Below, piece by piece: positions 1 to 7,421 of a stretch of 40,145 nucleotides of DNA. The notes under the pieces were generated by a model that saw nothing but the letters and a program-made list of their open reading frames with translations, had not been told where the DNA came from and did no database searches. The position numbers were made by a program, and so were the translations under genes. How positions within the stretch are numbered: the stretch's first letter is position 1; every line of letters starts with the position of its first letter. The stretch comes from Clostridium gallinarum (GTDB lineage Bacteria > Bacillota > Clostridia > Clostridiales > Clostridiaceae): assembly GCF_014836325.1 (NCBI RefSeq), contig NZ_JACSQZ010000032.1, forward strand, positions 1-40,145, read 5' to 3'.

Positions 1-269
1 AGTTAATATTGTATATAATTAATTATATATAATTTAAAATATATTTAAAGAAATTTTTACCATTTAGTATATTATTTATTCTTGACACTACTCCTATTTT
101 CATATTTATATATCTGATTATTATCTTATAACACAAATTTATATTCATATATTTACTAAATAATACAATATATGATATCATTATTATAAGAAATCAATAA
201 TAATCATATATTTTTTAAATAGGCTTATTATCTAATTAAAATATTAATATATTTAAGGGAGAGGATAAA

Positions 270-503
270 ATGAGTTTGTACGATTCAGCTTTAATGGAAA
301 GCTATAGAAATGCTGAAAAAAGAGTTAAAATTTATGATGAAGTAATCAAGGATCATAAGAAACTGTTAAAGCAATATGATAAGGATTCAAAGGAATATAA
401 AGAACTAAGAGAACTTATTGATTTTATTAAAGGCCTTGATGACTATAAAAAGGTTAATAGAGAAGTTATCTTATGCATGCTTGGTATGATGAAGTTTAAC
501 TAA
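270..503 (+). CDS. Small charged helical protein, unknown function
   Basis: A 77-residue protein preceded by a good ribosome binding site (GGGAGAGG about 6 bases before the ATG) and followed at once by a strong terminator, so it is a real single-gene unit. The sequence is rich in Lys, Glu, Asp and Tyr, has no signal peptide or membrane segment, and looks wholly alpha-helical, possibly a short coiled coil through residues 13-60. I do not recognise the family. The 269 bases upstream are almost pure A+T; a TTGACA at 82-87 is a possible -35 element but its -10 partner is weak. Confidence 0.7.
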   Translation: MSLYDSALMESYRNAEKRVKIYDEVIKDHKKLLKQYDKDSKEYKELRELIDFIKGLDDYKKVNREVILCMLGMMKFN

Positions 504-515
504 ACATAAATTATG

Positions 516-540
516 ACCACCCTTAAAAGGGTGGTTTTCT
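516..540 (+). terminator. Rho-independent terminator of the 77-aa gene
   Basis: Stem ACCACCCTT/AAGGGTGGT followed by TTTTCT, 12 bases after the stop codon of the upstream gene. Confidence 0.85.
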
Positions 541-632
541 ATATAAAAATTAACAGAGTCAATTATGAAAATGCTTCCCATCCAGCTTCATTTGGATTCC
601 ATCTCGTTGATGCTATATTTATTATTTGATTT

Positions 633-1181
633 TTATTTATCTACAAAACGCATTATTTCTTCAACATTTTTTCTTTTACTTGTCGCTACATGCTCTCCAT
701 CTTCATATCCGTAAACTATAAGAGCTGCTACTGTTTCCTCTTCTGGTAAATTCACTATTTTAGCTATAGATTTTTCATCTATAACACCCATTATACATGT
801 TCCAACACCTTTTGCATGTGCTGCTAAACAGAATGTTTGACAAGCTATCCCTGCATCAAACACTTCCCATGTATTACCTTTCGAAGTTATATATTCCTTA
901 TCATATGTTCCACTTTTTCCTTTTACAAAGCTTAGTACAGCTACTCCCTTTGCATTTTTTAAAGTATCTATATTATATATAAACCCATTAACACCTTCAT
1001 TTGCTAATTCCTTTATCATTTCTTCATTATCAACTAAAGTGTATCTTGCTATTTGATAGTTAACCCATGATGGAGCCCATCTTGCTATATCAACTATCTC
1101 TTTCATAAGTTCTCTATCTACTTTTTCATTTTTAAACTTTCTCACACTTCTTCTTTCTTTTATCATAGATATTGCATCCAT
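633..1181 (-). CDS. Nitroreductase family protein
   Basis: A 182-residue FMN-dependent nitroreductase-fold protein, expected to reduce nitro compounds, quinones or similar substrates with NAD(P)H as a cytosolic dimer. The N-terminal RRSVRKF motif is the family's usual FMN-phosphate contact, and the GTCIMGVIDE segment near residue 130 is the usual late FMN-binding loop. Length fits the short clostridial members. I chose the ATG at 1181: AGAGGTG lies at the right distance upstream, and the alternative GTG three codons earlier overlaps that site. The physiological substrate cannot be told from sequence. Confidence 0.85.
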   Translation of the reverse strand: MDAISMIKERRSVRKFKNEKVDRELMKEIVDIARWAPSWVNYQIARYTLVDNEEMIKELANEGVNGFIYNIDTLKNAKGVAVLSFVKGKSGTYDKEYITSKGNTWEVFDAGIACQTFCLAAHAKGVGTCIMGVIDEKSIAKIVNLPEEETVAALIVYGYEDGEHVATSKRKNVEEIMRFVDK

Positions 1182-1357
1182 TTTAAACACCTCTTAATTT
1201 TCTTTATATTTTATTATTAATATGGTTACTATTTATATTGTGTTATAATAACATATTTTTTATTGCTCTGTTTAAATTTATAAATATATATTAGCATAAA
1301 GTAAATAAAAAATATTAATTCTTTTGTATTTAACCCAATTCTTAAATTTAGTAAAAA

Positions 1358-1425
1358 AGTGTTAAAGTATCATATCCAGGTTCCATCGCAAGCTCCAAGT
1401 CACCTTGCTATTATATTTTAACACT
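1358..1425 (-). other. Structured intergenic element, terminator-like with a large apical domain
   Basis: A 13-bp outer stem (1358-1370 with 1413-1425, including one G-U pair) encloses about 42 nt that contain an inner GCAAG/CTTGC helix (1388-1392 with 1404-1408). On the minus strand the outer stem is followed by a U run, as in a terminator. It lies between degV and the nitroreductase gene, upstream of the latter. The inner part is clearly less AT-rich than its surroundings. It could be a small RNA, an attenuator or a decayed repeat; I do not recognise it. Confidence 0.3.
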
Positions 1426-1441
1426 TAAAAACTAAAAGTTT

Positions 1442-1485
1442 GAAATTATAAAAATGTTATTCATAGTGTAACATTTTATAATTTC
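1442..1485. terminator. Long AT-rich hairpin downstream of degV
   Basis: An almost perfect inverted repeat (1442-1459 with 1469-1485, one bulged base, 9-nt loop). It lies just beyond the degV terminator and may act as a second or bidirectional terminator. Confidence 0.4.
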
Positions 1486-1494
1486 TAAAGAATA

Positions 1495-1525
1495 ACAAAA
1501 AAGCTCTCCAAAAAATTAGAGAACT
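1495..1525 (-). terminator. Terminator of the degV-family gene
   Basis: On the minus strand, an 8-bp stem AGTTCTCT/GGAGAGCT (two G-U pairs) followed by TTTTTTG, about 40 bases after the degV stop codon. Confidence 0.75.
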
Positions 1526-1567
1526 CTTTATAAAATCTTTTTAGATACAAATCTTATACTTAGTTGA

Positions 1568-2419
1568 TTATGCTCTTGTATAATACGCAATTCCTATACT
1601 TCCTGGCCCTACATGAAGTCCTATAACTGGACCTATAGATTGTATACTTACTTTCCTAGATAATTTTTCTTCTAAGACTTTAGCTAACTTTAAACCGTCT
1701 TCTTCACAATTTATATGATGAACAATAATGTCACCTAATCCATTAGCTTTTATATCAGCTAATGCTTCATTAACTATTTCATCTATAACTTTCTTTCTAG
1801 TTCTAACCTTCTTAAATACAGAAGTTTCACCATCTACAACTGTAAGTATAGGTCTTATTTGAAGTATATTTCCGAATAAAGCTGCCGCTCCCCCTATTCT
1901 TCCACCTTTTTTTAAGTAATCTAAAGTTTCTGGCGCAAATAAAAATCTACTATTATTAAATACATGCTCTGCTATAGATATTATCTCATTAATACCTTTT
2001 CCTTCTGCTGAAGCTTTTGCTGCTTCTATAACAGCAAATCCCATTTGCATACAATTAGTTTTAGAATCAAGTATGTGTATATCAGCATCTTTATATTCTT
2101 CTAATATCATTTCTTTTATCATATTGGCAGTAGAATATGCTCCACTCATTTTTGATGATAAGAATATACCTACTATAGAATCTCCTGCTTCAACTATTTC
2201 CTTAAAAATATCTATCATTTCCTGTGGAATAGGTTGAGATGATTTAGGAATTTCATTTGATTCATTCATTTCTTTATAGAAATATTTATTATCTATATCA
2301 ACTTCTCTTTTACTTACTCCATTTAAAATAACATTTAAAGAAACTACTTTAATATCATATTTTTCTATATATTCACTTGGAATATACGATGTGCTATCTG
2401 TTACTATTTTAATACCCAT
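1568..2419 (-). CDS. DegV family fatty-acid-binding protein
   Basis: A 283-residue protein with the two-domain DegV layout. The start MGIKIVTDSTSYIP is the family's opening beta-strand with the TDST loop. SSKMSGAYSTA near residue 88 and DSKTNCMQMG near 122 are the lipid-headgroup-binding loops, and KKGGRIGG near 169 is a conserved turn. Family members bind long-chain fatty acids, and FakB-type members present them to the FakA kinase for phospholipid synthesis. No fakA is nearby, so a FakB role is only possible. The ATG follows AAGGAG at good spacing, and the gene is monocistronic with its own terminator. Confidence 0.85.
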   Translation of the reverse strand: MGIKIVTDSTSYIPSEYIEKYDIKVVSLNVILNGVSKREVDIDNKYFYKEMNESNEIPKSSQPIPQEMIDIFKEIVEAGDSIVGIFLSSKMSGAYSTANMIKEMILEEYKDADIHILDSKTNCMQMGFAVIEAAKASAEGKGINEIISIAEHVFNNSRFLFAPETLDYLKKGGRIGGAAALFGNILQIRPILTVVDGETSVFKKVRTRKKVIDEIVNEALADIKANGLGDIIVHHINCEEDGLKLAKVLEEKLSRKVSIQSIGPVIGLHVGPGSIGIAYYTRA

Positions 2420-2547
2420 ATTCTATACTCCTTCTTACATACTTATATCTATATTATAGACTAAATAATTATTTTTAAAATAGATAAAACGTACAGTTGC
2501 CTATACAGTTCTATTTTGCTGGAACATAAACTTTAAAATCCCCCTAA

Positions 2548-2724
2548 AAGAGCTCAGAATTAATAATAGAAAAATATAAATTGTTAAATCCAAATAATGT
2601 AAGATATGCTGATGAAATAATAAAAGCTAAAGAGAATTTTTATAATAAATTTATTTCTATCACGGAAAATATAATTAACTCCTATAATGAAAGAAAGGTA
2701 TCTAATTTACGCCTTCATATATGA
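2548..2724 (+). pseudogene. Gene remnant with coding-like 3' end only
   Basis: An open stretch of 58 codons without an ATG start or ribosome binding site. Its translation looks like genuine helical protein (contains NPNNVRYADEIIKAKENF and ends SNLRLHI). It is probably the surviving C-terminal end of a deleted gene; the family is not recognisable. The rest of the 2420-2862 interval is AT-rich and shows nothing else I can name. Confidence 0.35.
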
Positions 2725-2862
2725 TTAAGCTAAATACATACTAGAAACATTATTATATAAGTCATATTGCACTCTCCTATTCCTTCTCTATATGTATTTA
2801 TAAATATCATATATCTCATAAATTTCATATAAACAACATAATAAAAGTTATTATTTGCCTTT

Positions 2863-3342
2863 TTACTTTGATATATTATTAGCCCATTCTATAATTTTTT
2901 TCAAATTTTCTTCTTTTCTATATTTTAACGGTTCTAAAAAATCATTTTCTCCAATAATTATATTTCCCTTTAAACATTCTTTCATTTTCTCTATTGTTTT
3001 TCCTTTCTGTCCTCCATGGCAACAAAAAATAGCAACTTTTTTCCCTGATAATTTATATTCATTAAAAAAAGTATTTATCGGTGGCGAAAATGTATAAGAC
3101 CAAACTGGAGTACCTATTACAATCATATCATAATCAGACGGATTTATATTATTTCTTAACAATTTAGGTTTTGGATGTGTAATAAGTTGACGTACCCCCC
3201 AGGAGATTTTCATTATCCCAGTTATATTTATATTTTCTTCCGGTATGAGTTCCATAATATCTGCTTCTATTATTTTTGATATTATTTCTGCAACAAATTT
3301 TGTACTTCCATCATGTGAATAATATACTAAAAGCTTTTTCAT
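2863..3342 (-). CDS. Flavodoxin family protein
   Basis: A 159-residue single-domain flavodoxin. The N-terminal strand MKKLLVYYSHDGSTKFVA holds the FMN-phosphate loop (SHDGST), and VIGTPVWSYTFSPPI near residue 75 is the usual isoalloxazine-stacking loop with Trp and Tyr. IFCCHGGQKGKT near 108 is the third FMN loop. It should carry electrons in the cytosol, or act as a flavodoxin-like oxidoreductase. It starts 29 bases after the AraC-type gene and is the last gene of the SDR-AraC-flavodoxin unit. Confidence 0.85.
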   Translation of the reverse strand: MKKLLVYYSHDGSTKFVAEIISKIIEADIMELIPEENINITGIMKISWGVRQLITHPKPKLLRNNINPSDYDMIVIGTPVWSYTFSPPINTFFNEYKLSGKKVAIFCCHGGQKGKTIEKMKECLKGNIIIGENDFLEPLKYRKEENLKKIIEWANNISK

Positions 3343-3371
3343 ATCTTCATCCTACTTTCTTAAAATACACA

Positions 3372-4364
3372 TTAAAATTTTCTCTGCAAAGATTTTTTAT
3401 ATTCAGTAATAGTCATACCAGTCCAAATTTGAAATGCTCTTAAGAATGAATTCAAATCTTTATATCCTAATAAAAATGCAATATCATCACTTACCATGTC
3501 TGTATTTTTTATATAGTTCTTTGCTAACAATTCACGTGTATGATTTAATTGATTTTGAAATGTTGTTTTTTCTTCTGTTAATTTCCGTTGAAGTGTACGC
3601 TTACTCATTCCAAGTTTTAATGCTACATCTTCAATACTACTACATCCTATAGGCAATAACTCTATTAATGAACTCCTTACTCTTGCTCCAAAAGAATCTT
3701 CTACTTCTAACTCTGACAATCTTCGCTTAAGCTCCGGCTCAAAATAATCCCACATTACTTCATTCTCACTAACAAATGGTTTAAGCGAGTCATTAAGTGA
3801 TAAAGTCAAAGCACTTTTATTCCCTTTCTGAAGCTTACAACCAAAATATTTTTCTAACGCTTTATCATTAATTGAATTCTGCAATGTTATTTTCAAGGGA
3901 ATTATATTCTCTTTAGTTGCTATCCTAATTAAATTAATCAAAAAAACAAACTCTGAAACCTCTAAAAATAAAGGTATTTTATTATATTTTTCTTCTGTTG
4001 TTAATTCTACTGTAAAGTTCTTTTCTTCTTTTCTTATAATAAAAATCATAGGCCCAATAAGCTTCTTATACTGTGCTAAACGCTCTATGCAAATCTGAGC
4101 ATTTTTGCTACAAAAAGCAGCAAAAATAGGCGGAGAAAAAGTTTCAATACCTTCTGCAGTTGCAATTTTTATTAGTTTACTTTCATCAGGAATTATTTCA
4201 CCAATGCTTTCCATAAAACGAAAGTATTCATCTTGTGTTAATCTTATATTCTTTCTACTAAATAAATCCTCTGGCAACCCTGATTTTATTAATATTTCAC
4301 GTAAAGGCAACCCTACTGATAAAAGAAGTGAACTATACCTACCATCAATAATAAAACGCTTCAT
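3372..4364 (-). CDS. AraC family transcriptional regulator
   Basis: A 330-residue regulator. Residues about 15-200 resemble the arabinose-binding-like sensor domain found in OruR/ArgR-type AraC proteins. Residues about 235-328 form the double helix-turn-helix: first HTH around SSIEDVALKLGMSKRTLQRK, second around DIAFLLGYKDLNSFLRAFQ, ending in the usual G-M-T-ITEYKK. The start follows GGAG at 8-9 bases. It lies 23 bases after the SDR gene and probably regulates its own operon. The inducer is unknown. Confidence 0.88.
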   Translation of the reverse strand: MKRFIIDGRYSSLLLSVGLPLREILIKSGLPEDLFSRKNIRLTQDEYFRFMESIGEIIPDESKLIKIATAEGIETFSPPIFAAFCSKNAQICIERLAQYKKLIGPMIFIIRKEEKNFTVELTTEEKYNKIPLFLEVSEFVFLINLIRIATKENIIPLKITLQNSINDKALEKYFGCKLQKGNKSALTLSLNDSLKPFVSENEVMWDYFEPELKRRLSELEVEDSFGARVRSSLIELLPIGCSSIEDVALKLGMSKRTLQRKLTEEKTTFQNQLNHTRELLAKNYIKNTDMVSDDIAFLLGYKDLNSFLRAFQIWTGMTITEYKKSLQRKF

Positions 4365-4387
4365 AAAAGATACTCCATTCTATTTTA

Positions 4388-5173
4388 TTATTTTTCCTTC
4401 TGCATTTCATAAATTTGTTTCATCATTATTTTTTTAGGTGTAAATGGAGCCAATGCTAAAAACATTCTTTGAAGTAGTGATACTCCTGAAATTACATTTA
4501 ATTCTCCTTTTAACATACCCTCATAACCATCTTTTGCAACATCAACTGGACTAACAGTCTTTGCAAATAATGGAGTATTACTCATATCTGATGCTTTAGC
4601 AAAACCTGTATCCATGGCACCTGGCATTAATGTAGTAATAGTTACACCAGTGCCTTTAATTTCTTGCCACACAGCATTACTAAATGAAGTAACATATGCC
4701 TTTGTAGCATAATAAACTGCTTGTAATGGACCTGGCATAATTGCAGCTGTAGAAGAAACATTTAATATTCTACCATCCCCCCTCTTAACAAAGTCAGGTA
4801 AAAATAACTTAGTTAATTTTGTAAGCGTAATAACATTTACTTCAATCATTTGAATATCTTGCTCCATAGAACGTATATGAAACTCACCTCTACCACCAAA
4901 TCCAGCATTATTGATTAAATAATCTATTTTTATATTTGCATTTTTAACCTCATCATAAATCTCTTGTGCTGAATTTCTTAACGATAAATCTTTTACAATC
5001 ACCATTACTTTTATTCTGTATTTATTTTCAAGTTCTCTTTTTAATTCATTTAGTTTATCCTTACTTCTTGCAACAACTACTAAGTCTCCACCTCTTTCTG
5101 CATGTAACTTTGCAAATTCCTTTCCAATCCCACTTGATGCTCCTGTAATTAATGCAGTTTTATTTTTCATCAT
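4388..5173 (-). CDS. Short-chain dehydrogenase/reductase (SDR)
   Basis: A 261-residue classical SDR. TGASSGIGKEFA near the N-terminus is the glycine-rich dinucleotide-binding motif, NNAGFGG near residue 88 is the NNAG strand, and a Ser near 140 with YYATKAYV is the catalytic Ser/Tyr-x3-Lys set. It should be a soluble NAD(P)-dependent oxidoreductase of the DltE/YdfG-like type; the substrate is unknown. I start at the first of two adjacent ATGs, directly after GGGAGGAAATT; the open frame extends nine codons further but without a ribosome binding site. First gene of the SDR-AraC-flavodoxin unit. Confidence 0.88.
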   Translation of the reverse strand: MMKNKTALITGASSGIGKEFAKLHAERGGDLVVVARSKDKLNELKRELENKYRIKVMVIVKDLSLRNSAQEIYDEVKNANIKIDYLINNAGFGGRGEFHIRSMEQDIQMIEVNVITLTKLTKLFLPDFVKRGDGRILNVSSTAAIMPGPLQAVYYATKAYVTSFSNAVWQEIKGTGVTITTLMPGAMDTGFAKASDMSNTPLFAKTVSPVDVAKDGYEGMLKGELNVISGVSLLQRMFLALAPFTPKKIMMKQIYEMQKEK

Positions 5174-5396
5174 AATTTCCTCCCTAAATTTAAGTTTCAC
5201 TTTATGACTTCATTATACAAACTATAAAACATTTTTTAACATCATTTTACGCCAATAATTATTCAATCTGTGCCAACCAAAAAATAAGCATTATTATTTT
5301 AAGCAACTTCAATATCTTCTATGCTTTTATTTAATCTTAAGTTCACTTTGTAAAATAAAAAAAATAATTATCAATAAAAATTTATTGCATTAAAAT

Positions 5397-5430
5397 AACC
5401 CACGAAAATCTATATTGATTTTCGTGGGTT
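5397..5430 (-). terminator. Orphaned terminator of ssrA, displaced by the inserted element
   Basis: A perfect 14-bp stem (5397-5410 with 5417-5430, 6-nt loop), followed on the minus strand by TTATTTT. It begins 3 nt beyond the left copy of the ssrA 3' end sequence (ACCA at 5434-5437 on the minus strand). Joining ssrA to this flank would put the hairpin 3 nt after CCA, the expected terminator position. Confidence 0.8.
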
Positions 5431-5432
5431 TC

Positions 5433-5446
5433 ATGGTGGAGGCGAG
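5433..5446. repeat. Left attachment-site core of the integrated element
   Basis: ATGGTGGAGGCGAG, identical to 27559-27572. On the minus strand it reads CTCGCCTCCACCAT, the end of the tmRNA acceptor stem plus CCA. This copy has no tmRNA body attached, so it is the duplicated half of the target. Confidence 0.85.
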
Positions 5447-5516
5447 CCTTACCGTTTCAAATGTACAATATATATTAAGAATTATAGACATCTATAGACC
5501 AATATCTATGCAAATC

Positions 5517-5540
5517 ATGGCTGGGTTATATCCCAGCCAT
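5517..5540. terminator. Bidirectional hairpin near the element's left end
   Basis: A perfect 9-bp stem ATGGCTGGG/CCCAGCCAT with a 6-nt loop, followed on the plus strand by TTAATATTAATTTT. On the minus strand it lies 62 bases past the ImmA/IrrE stop codon and could end that operon. On the plus strand it lies 20 bases past the stop codon the recombinase would use in the excised circle. Confidence 0.6.
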
Positions 5541-5602
5541 TTAATATTAATTTTAACATCAATAGTTAATATAATATATATTGATGAAACCTTTAATTAT
5601 AT

Positions 5603-6394
5603 CTAAAAATCCCATTCTAAATCTGAAATATCATCCTCATCTGCTACCCTTAATAAAGTAAACACTCTACCAAGATTGCTTTGAAACATTGATTCTTCAA
5701 CAATCTTATCAGATACACAATCATTTTCAAACCAAATACTACTATCAATAACATCTTTAACTTCTGCACTAGTATTATAGCTAGTTAATAATTTATGTGC
5801 TGAAGATTTCGTAATACGTCCATCCTTTATCTCTTTATTAAAGCTCTTTGATTTCATTTGAATATATTTATTTCCATTAGGATAATAAATCAATGCTACT
5901 GACTGACTATCAGAATACTCCAATATCCTTCTTGCCATCACAACAAGTGATACATCATACTTTTCTGCTAATTCCTTTATTAGTGCTAATGTTACCTTCT
6001 TATCCTTTATATCTCCTAGTAAGCTACTTTGAGGAACTAATAACTCAGATGCAAAATTATTTGCTTCACATTCTATAGTATTTTCTGATTTAAAATCTAC
6101 TATTTTATCACATTGTTGTAAATTTTCATGCCATGGAATGATATAATGACCTATCTCATGAGCAATCGTAAATCTTTCTCTTAACCTATACATATTTCTA
6201 GAATTGTCTATTATTATATTTCTCTTTCCTGGTGATACTATTAATAGTGCTTCCATTGATCCTAATGGTTCATAGTTAACCTTTATATCTAATTTTTCGC
6301 ATATCTTACTTAAATCTATAGGTGGAGTTAAATTAAATGATGAAATAATATCCTGAGCATATTGCTCAGGATAATTATACATATACTGACTCAT
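5603..6394 (-). CDS. ImmA/IrrE family metallopeptidase
   Basis: A 263-residue protein with the zinc-peptidase motif FTIAHEIGHYI (HEIGH at residues 79-83) and a downstream ECEANNFASELLVP segment, where the Glu and the ANxFAxxLLxP signature are typical of ImmA/IrrE proteins. Such peptidases cleave partner repressors or antitoxins. The C-terminal 120 residues are unassigned. The ATG lies one base after the stop of the YgiT/HTH gene (TAAAATG), suggesting translational coupling; a TTG 30 bases upstream inside that gene is an alternative. Third gene of the operon with the DUF4258 and YgiT proteins, so the YgiT/HTH protein is a plausible substrate (inference). Confidence 0.82.
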   Translation of the reverse strand: MSQYMYNYPEQYAQDIISSFNLTPPIDLSKICEKLDIKVNYEPLGSMEALLIVSPGKRNIIIDNSRNMYRLRERFTIAHEIGHYIIPWHENLQQCDKIVDFKSENTIECEANNFASELLVPQSSLLGDIKDKKVTLALIKELAEKYDVSLVVMARRILEYSDSQSVALIYYPNGNKYIQMKSKSFNKEIKDGRITKSSAHKLLTSYNTSAEVKDVIDSSIWFENDCVSDKIVEESMFQSNLGRVFTLLRVADEDDISDLEWDF

Positions 6395-6395
6395 T

Positions 6396-6833
6396 TTATT
6401 TGTATTTTTCAATAGCTTCTGCAACTTTAGAATCTATTTCACCTTTTTTATTTCTTGCTGCTATATCATATGAACCATTAATATATGCATCTATATCTTT
6501 TCTATTAAATCTCCACTCTCTACCAAACTTTACCGCCTTTATTCTTCCATCTTTTATCATATTATATATAGTTTGATTGCTTACTCTTAAGAGATCTGCT
6601 ACCTCTGTCAAATTTAAGACATCCGGCTTAATCTCTGCTTCTGCATCTTCTAAACTTCTACTTAGCTTTTGAAGCATACTTGAATCTTTACTATCTAAAA
6701 CCATTTCTCCACACTCTGGACATACATATGCACTTACACCATTTACAGTTAGTTTATAATCACCCCATCCAGTATTAATTGAAGTGATTTTTTCTTCCAT
6801 ATCGTGATCACAAATATAACATTTCATACTCAT
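6396..6833 (-). CDS. YgiT-type zinc finger protein with excisionase-type HTH (antitoxin-like)
   Basis: A 145-residue two-domain protein. Residues 5-42 hold two Cys pairs (CYIC and CPEC) in the YgiT/MqsA-type zinc finger arrangement. Residues about 72-115 form a MerR/excisionase-type helix-turn-helix (LTEVADLLRVSNQTIYNMI, then GREWRFNRKDIDAYI). Classical MqsA has a Cro-type HTH instead, so this is a variant domain pairing. Its ATG overlaps the stop of the DUF4258 gene by four bases (ATGA). It probably neutralises the DUF4258 protein and represses the operon (inference from family pairing). Confidence 0.75.
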   Translation of the reverse strand: MSMKCYICDHDMEEKITSINTGWGDYKLTVNGVSAYVCPECGEMVLDSKDSSMLQKLSRSLEDAEAEIKPDVLNLTEVADLLRVSNQTIYNMIKDGRIKAVKFGREWRFNRKDIDAYINGSYDIAARNKKGEIDSKVAEAIEKYK

Positions 6834-7189
6834 GATTTATGCATCTCCCTTCTCTTTAAAACATTATCTACACATTCCCATACTTCATCCTTAGTTCTAC
6901 AAACTGTAACTATAACAGGCTTTTCTCTATCTGCAACTACAGTATAAACTTCTGGCTTTTCTTTACTTCCTTCTTGAAATAGGATTTTGAAGTCATTTAT
7001 ATTTTTTCCTATCTGTGCTTCAATATTTACTCCATTAGTTATACATTCAATAACCTTTTCTTCAGGTATCTTTCTTTCTGCCATTCGCTCATGTGCATGC
7101 GTACTTACAATATAATTACCTTCCGAAACCATCTGCCTTATATTCTTTTCTGCCATTTCACTTCTAAGCTTTGCTAACTCATCTATCAT
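6830..7189 (-). CDS. DUF4258 domain protein (toxin-like)
   Basis: A 119-residue protein with the DUF4258 signature: THAHERMAERKI near residues 30-41, then a beta-rich part with YTVVADREKPVIVTVCR. DUF4258 proteins resemble small RelE/MqsR-type folds and often precede YgiT-type zinc finger genes, as here, so an RNase toxin role is plausible but unproven. AGAGG lies 9 bases before the ATG. First gene of a three-gene coupled operon with its own promoter and an adjacent tandem repeat. Confidence 0.7.
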   Translation of the reverse strand: MIDELAKLRSEMAEKNIRQMVSEGNYIVSTHAHERMAERKIPEEKVIECITNGVNIEAQIGKNINDFKILFQEGSKEKPEVYTVVADREKPVIVTVCRTKDEVWECVDNVLKRREMHKS

Positions 7190-7212
7190 AAATTATTACC
7201 TCTTATATATAT

Positions 7213-7241
7213 AATATACACCTCAAATTGCTTTTGTTCAA
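7213..7241 (-). promoter_or_regulatory. Promoter of the DUF4258-YgiT-ImmA operon
   Basis: TTGAAC (-35, 7236-7241), 17-bp spacer, TATATT (-10, 7213-7218) on the minus strand, placing the transcript start about 20 bases before the ATG. Confidence 0.65.
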
Positions 7242-7280
7242 TAAAATACTATAAATTATTATAAAATACTATAAATTATA
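7241..7280. repeat. Tandem 20-bp repeat abutting the -35 box
   Basis: Two adjacent copies of ATAAAATACTATAAATTAT plus one base (7241-7260, 7261-7280), identical at 19 of 20 positions, lying directly upstream of the operon's -35. Possible binding sites for the operon's HTH protein. Confidence 0.55.
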
Positions 7281-7421
7281 TATAATATTATTATAATCTA
7301 CATTACTTGTCCACTATAATTAGTTTCATAAATCCATATATTAAAATATAATATGTTAACTCCATATTTATTATATGAAAACTAACTATTCCAATAATAT
7401 TTCATCAAACCTAAAACATTA

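Noticed and set aside
1182..1190. GTG start extending the nitroreductase by three codons
   Set aside because: The GTG is part of the AGAGGTG ribosome binding site for the ATG at 1181.
1358..1425. T-box riboswitch upstream of the nitroreductase gene
   Set aside because: Contains a TGGAACC segment, but the element is far too short and lacks the specifier stem and the canonical T-box sequence.
5415..5606. Plus-strand open frame of 63 codons across the left att core
   Set aside because: No ribosome binding site, it runs through the orphaned terminator stem and the att core, and its composition is non-protein-like.
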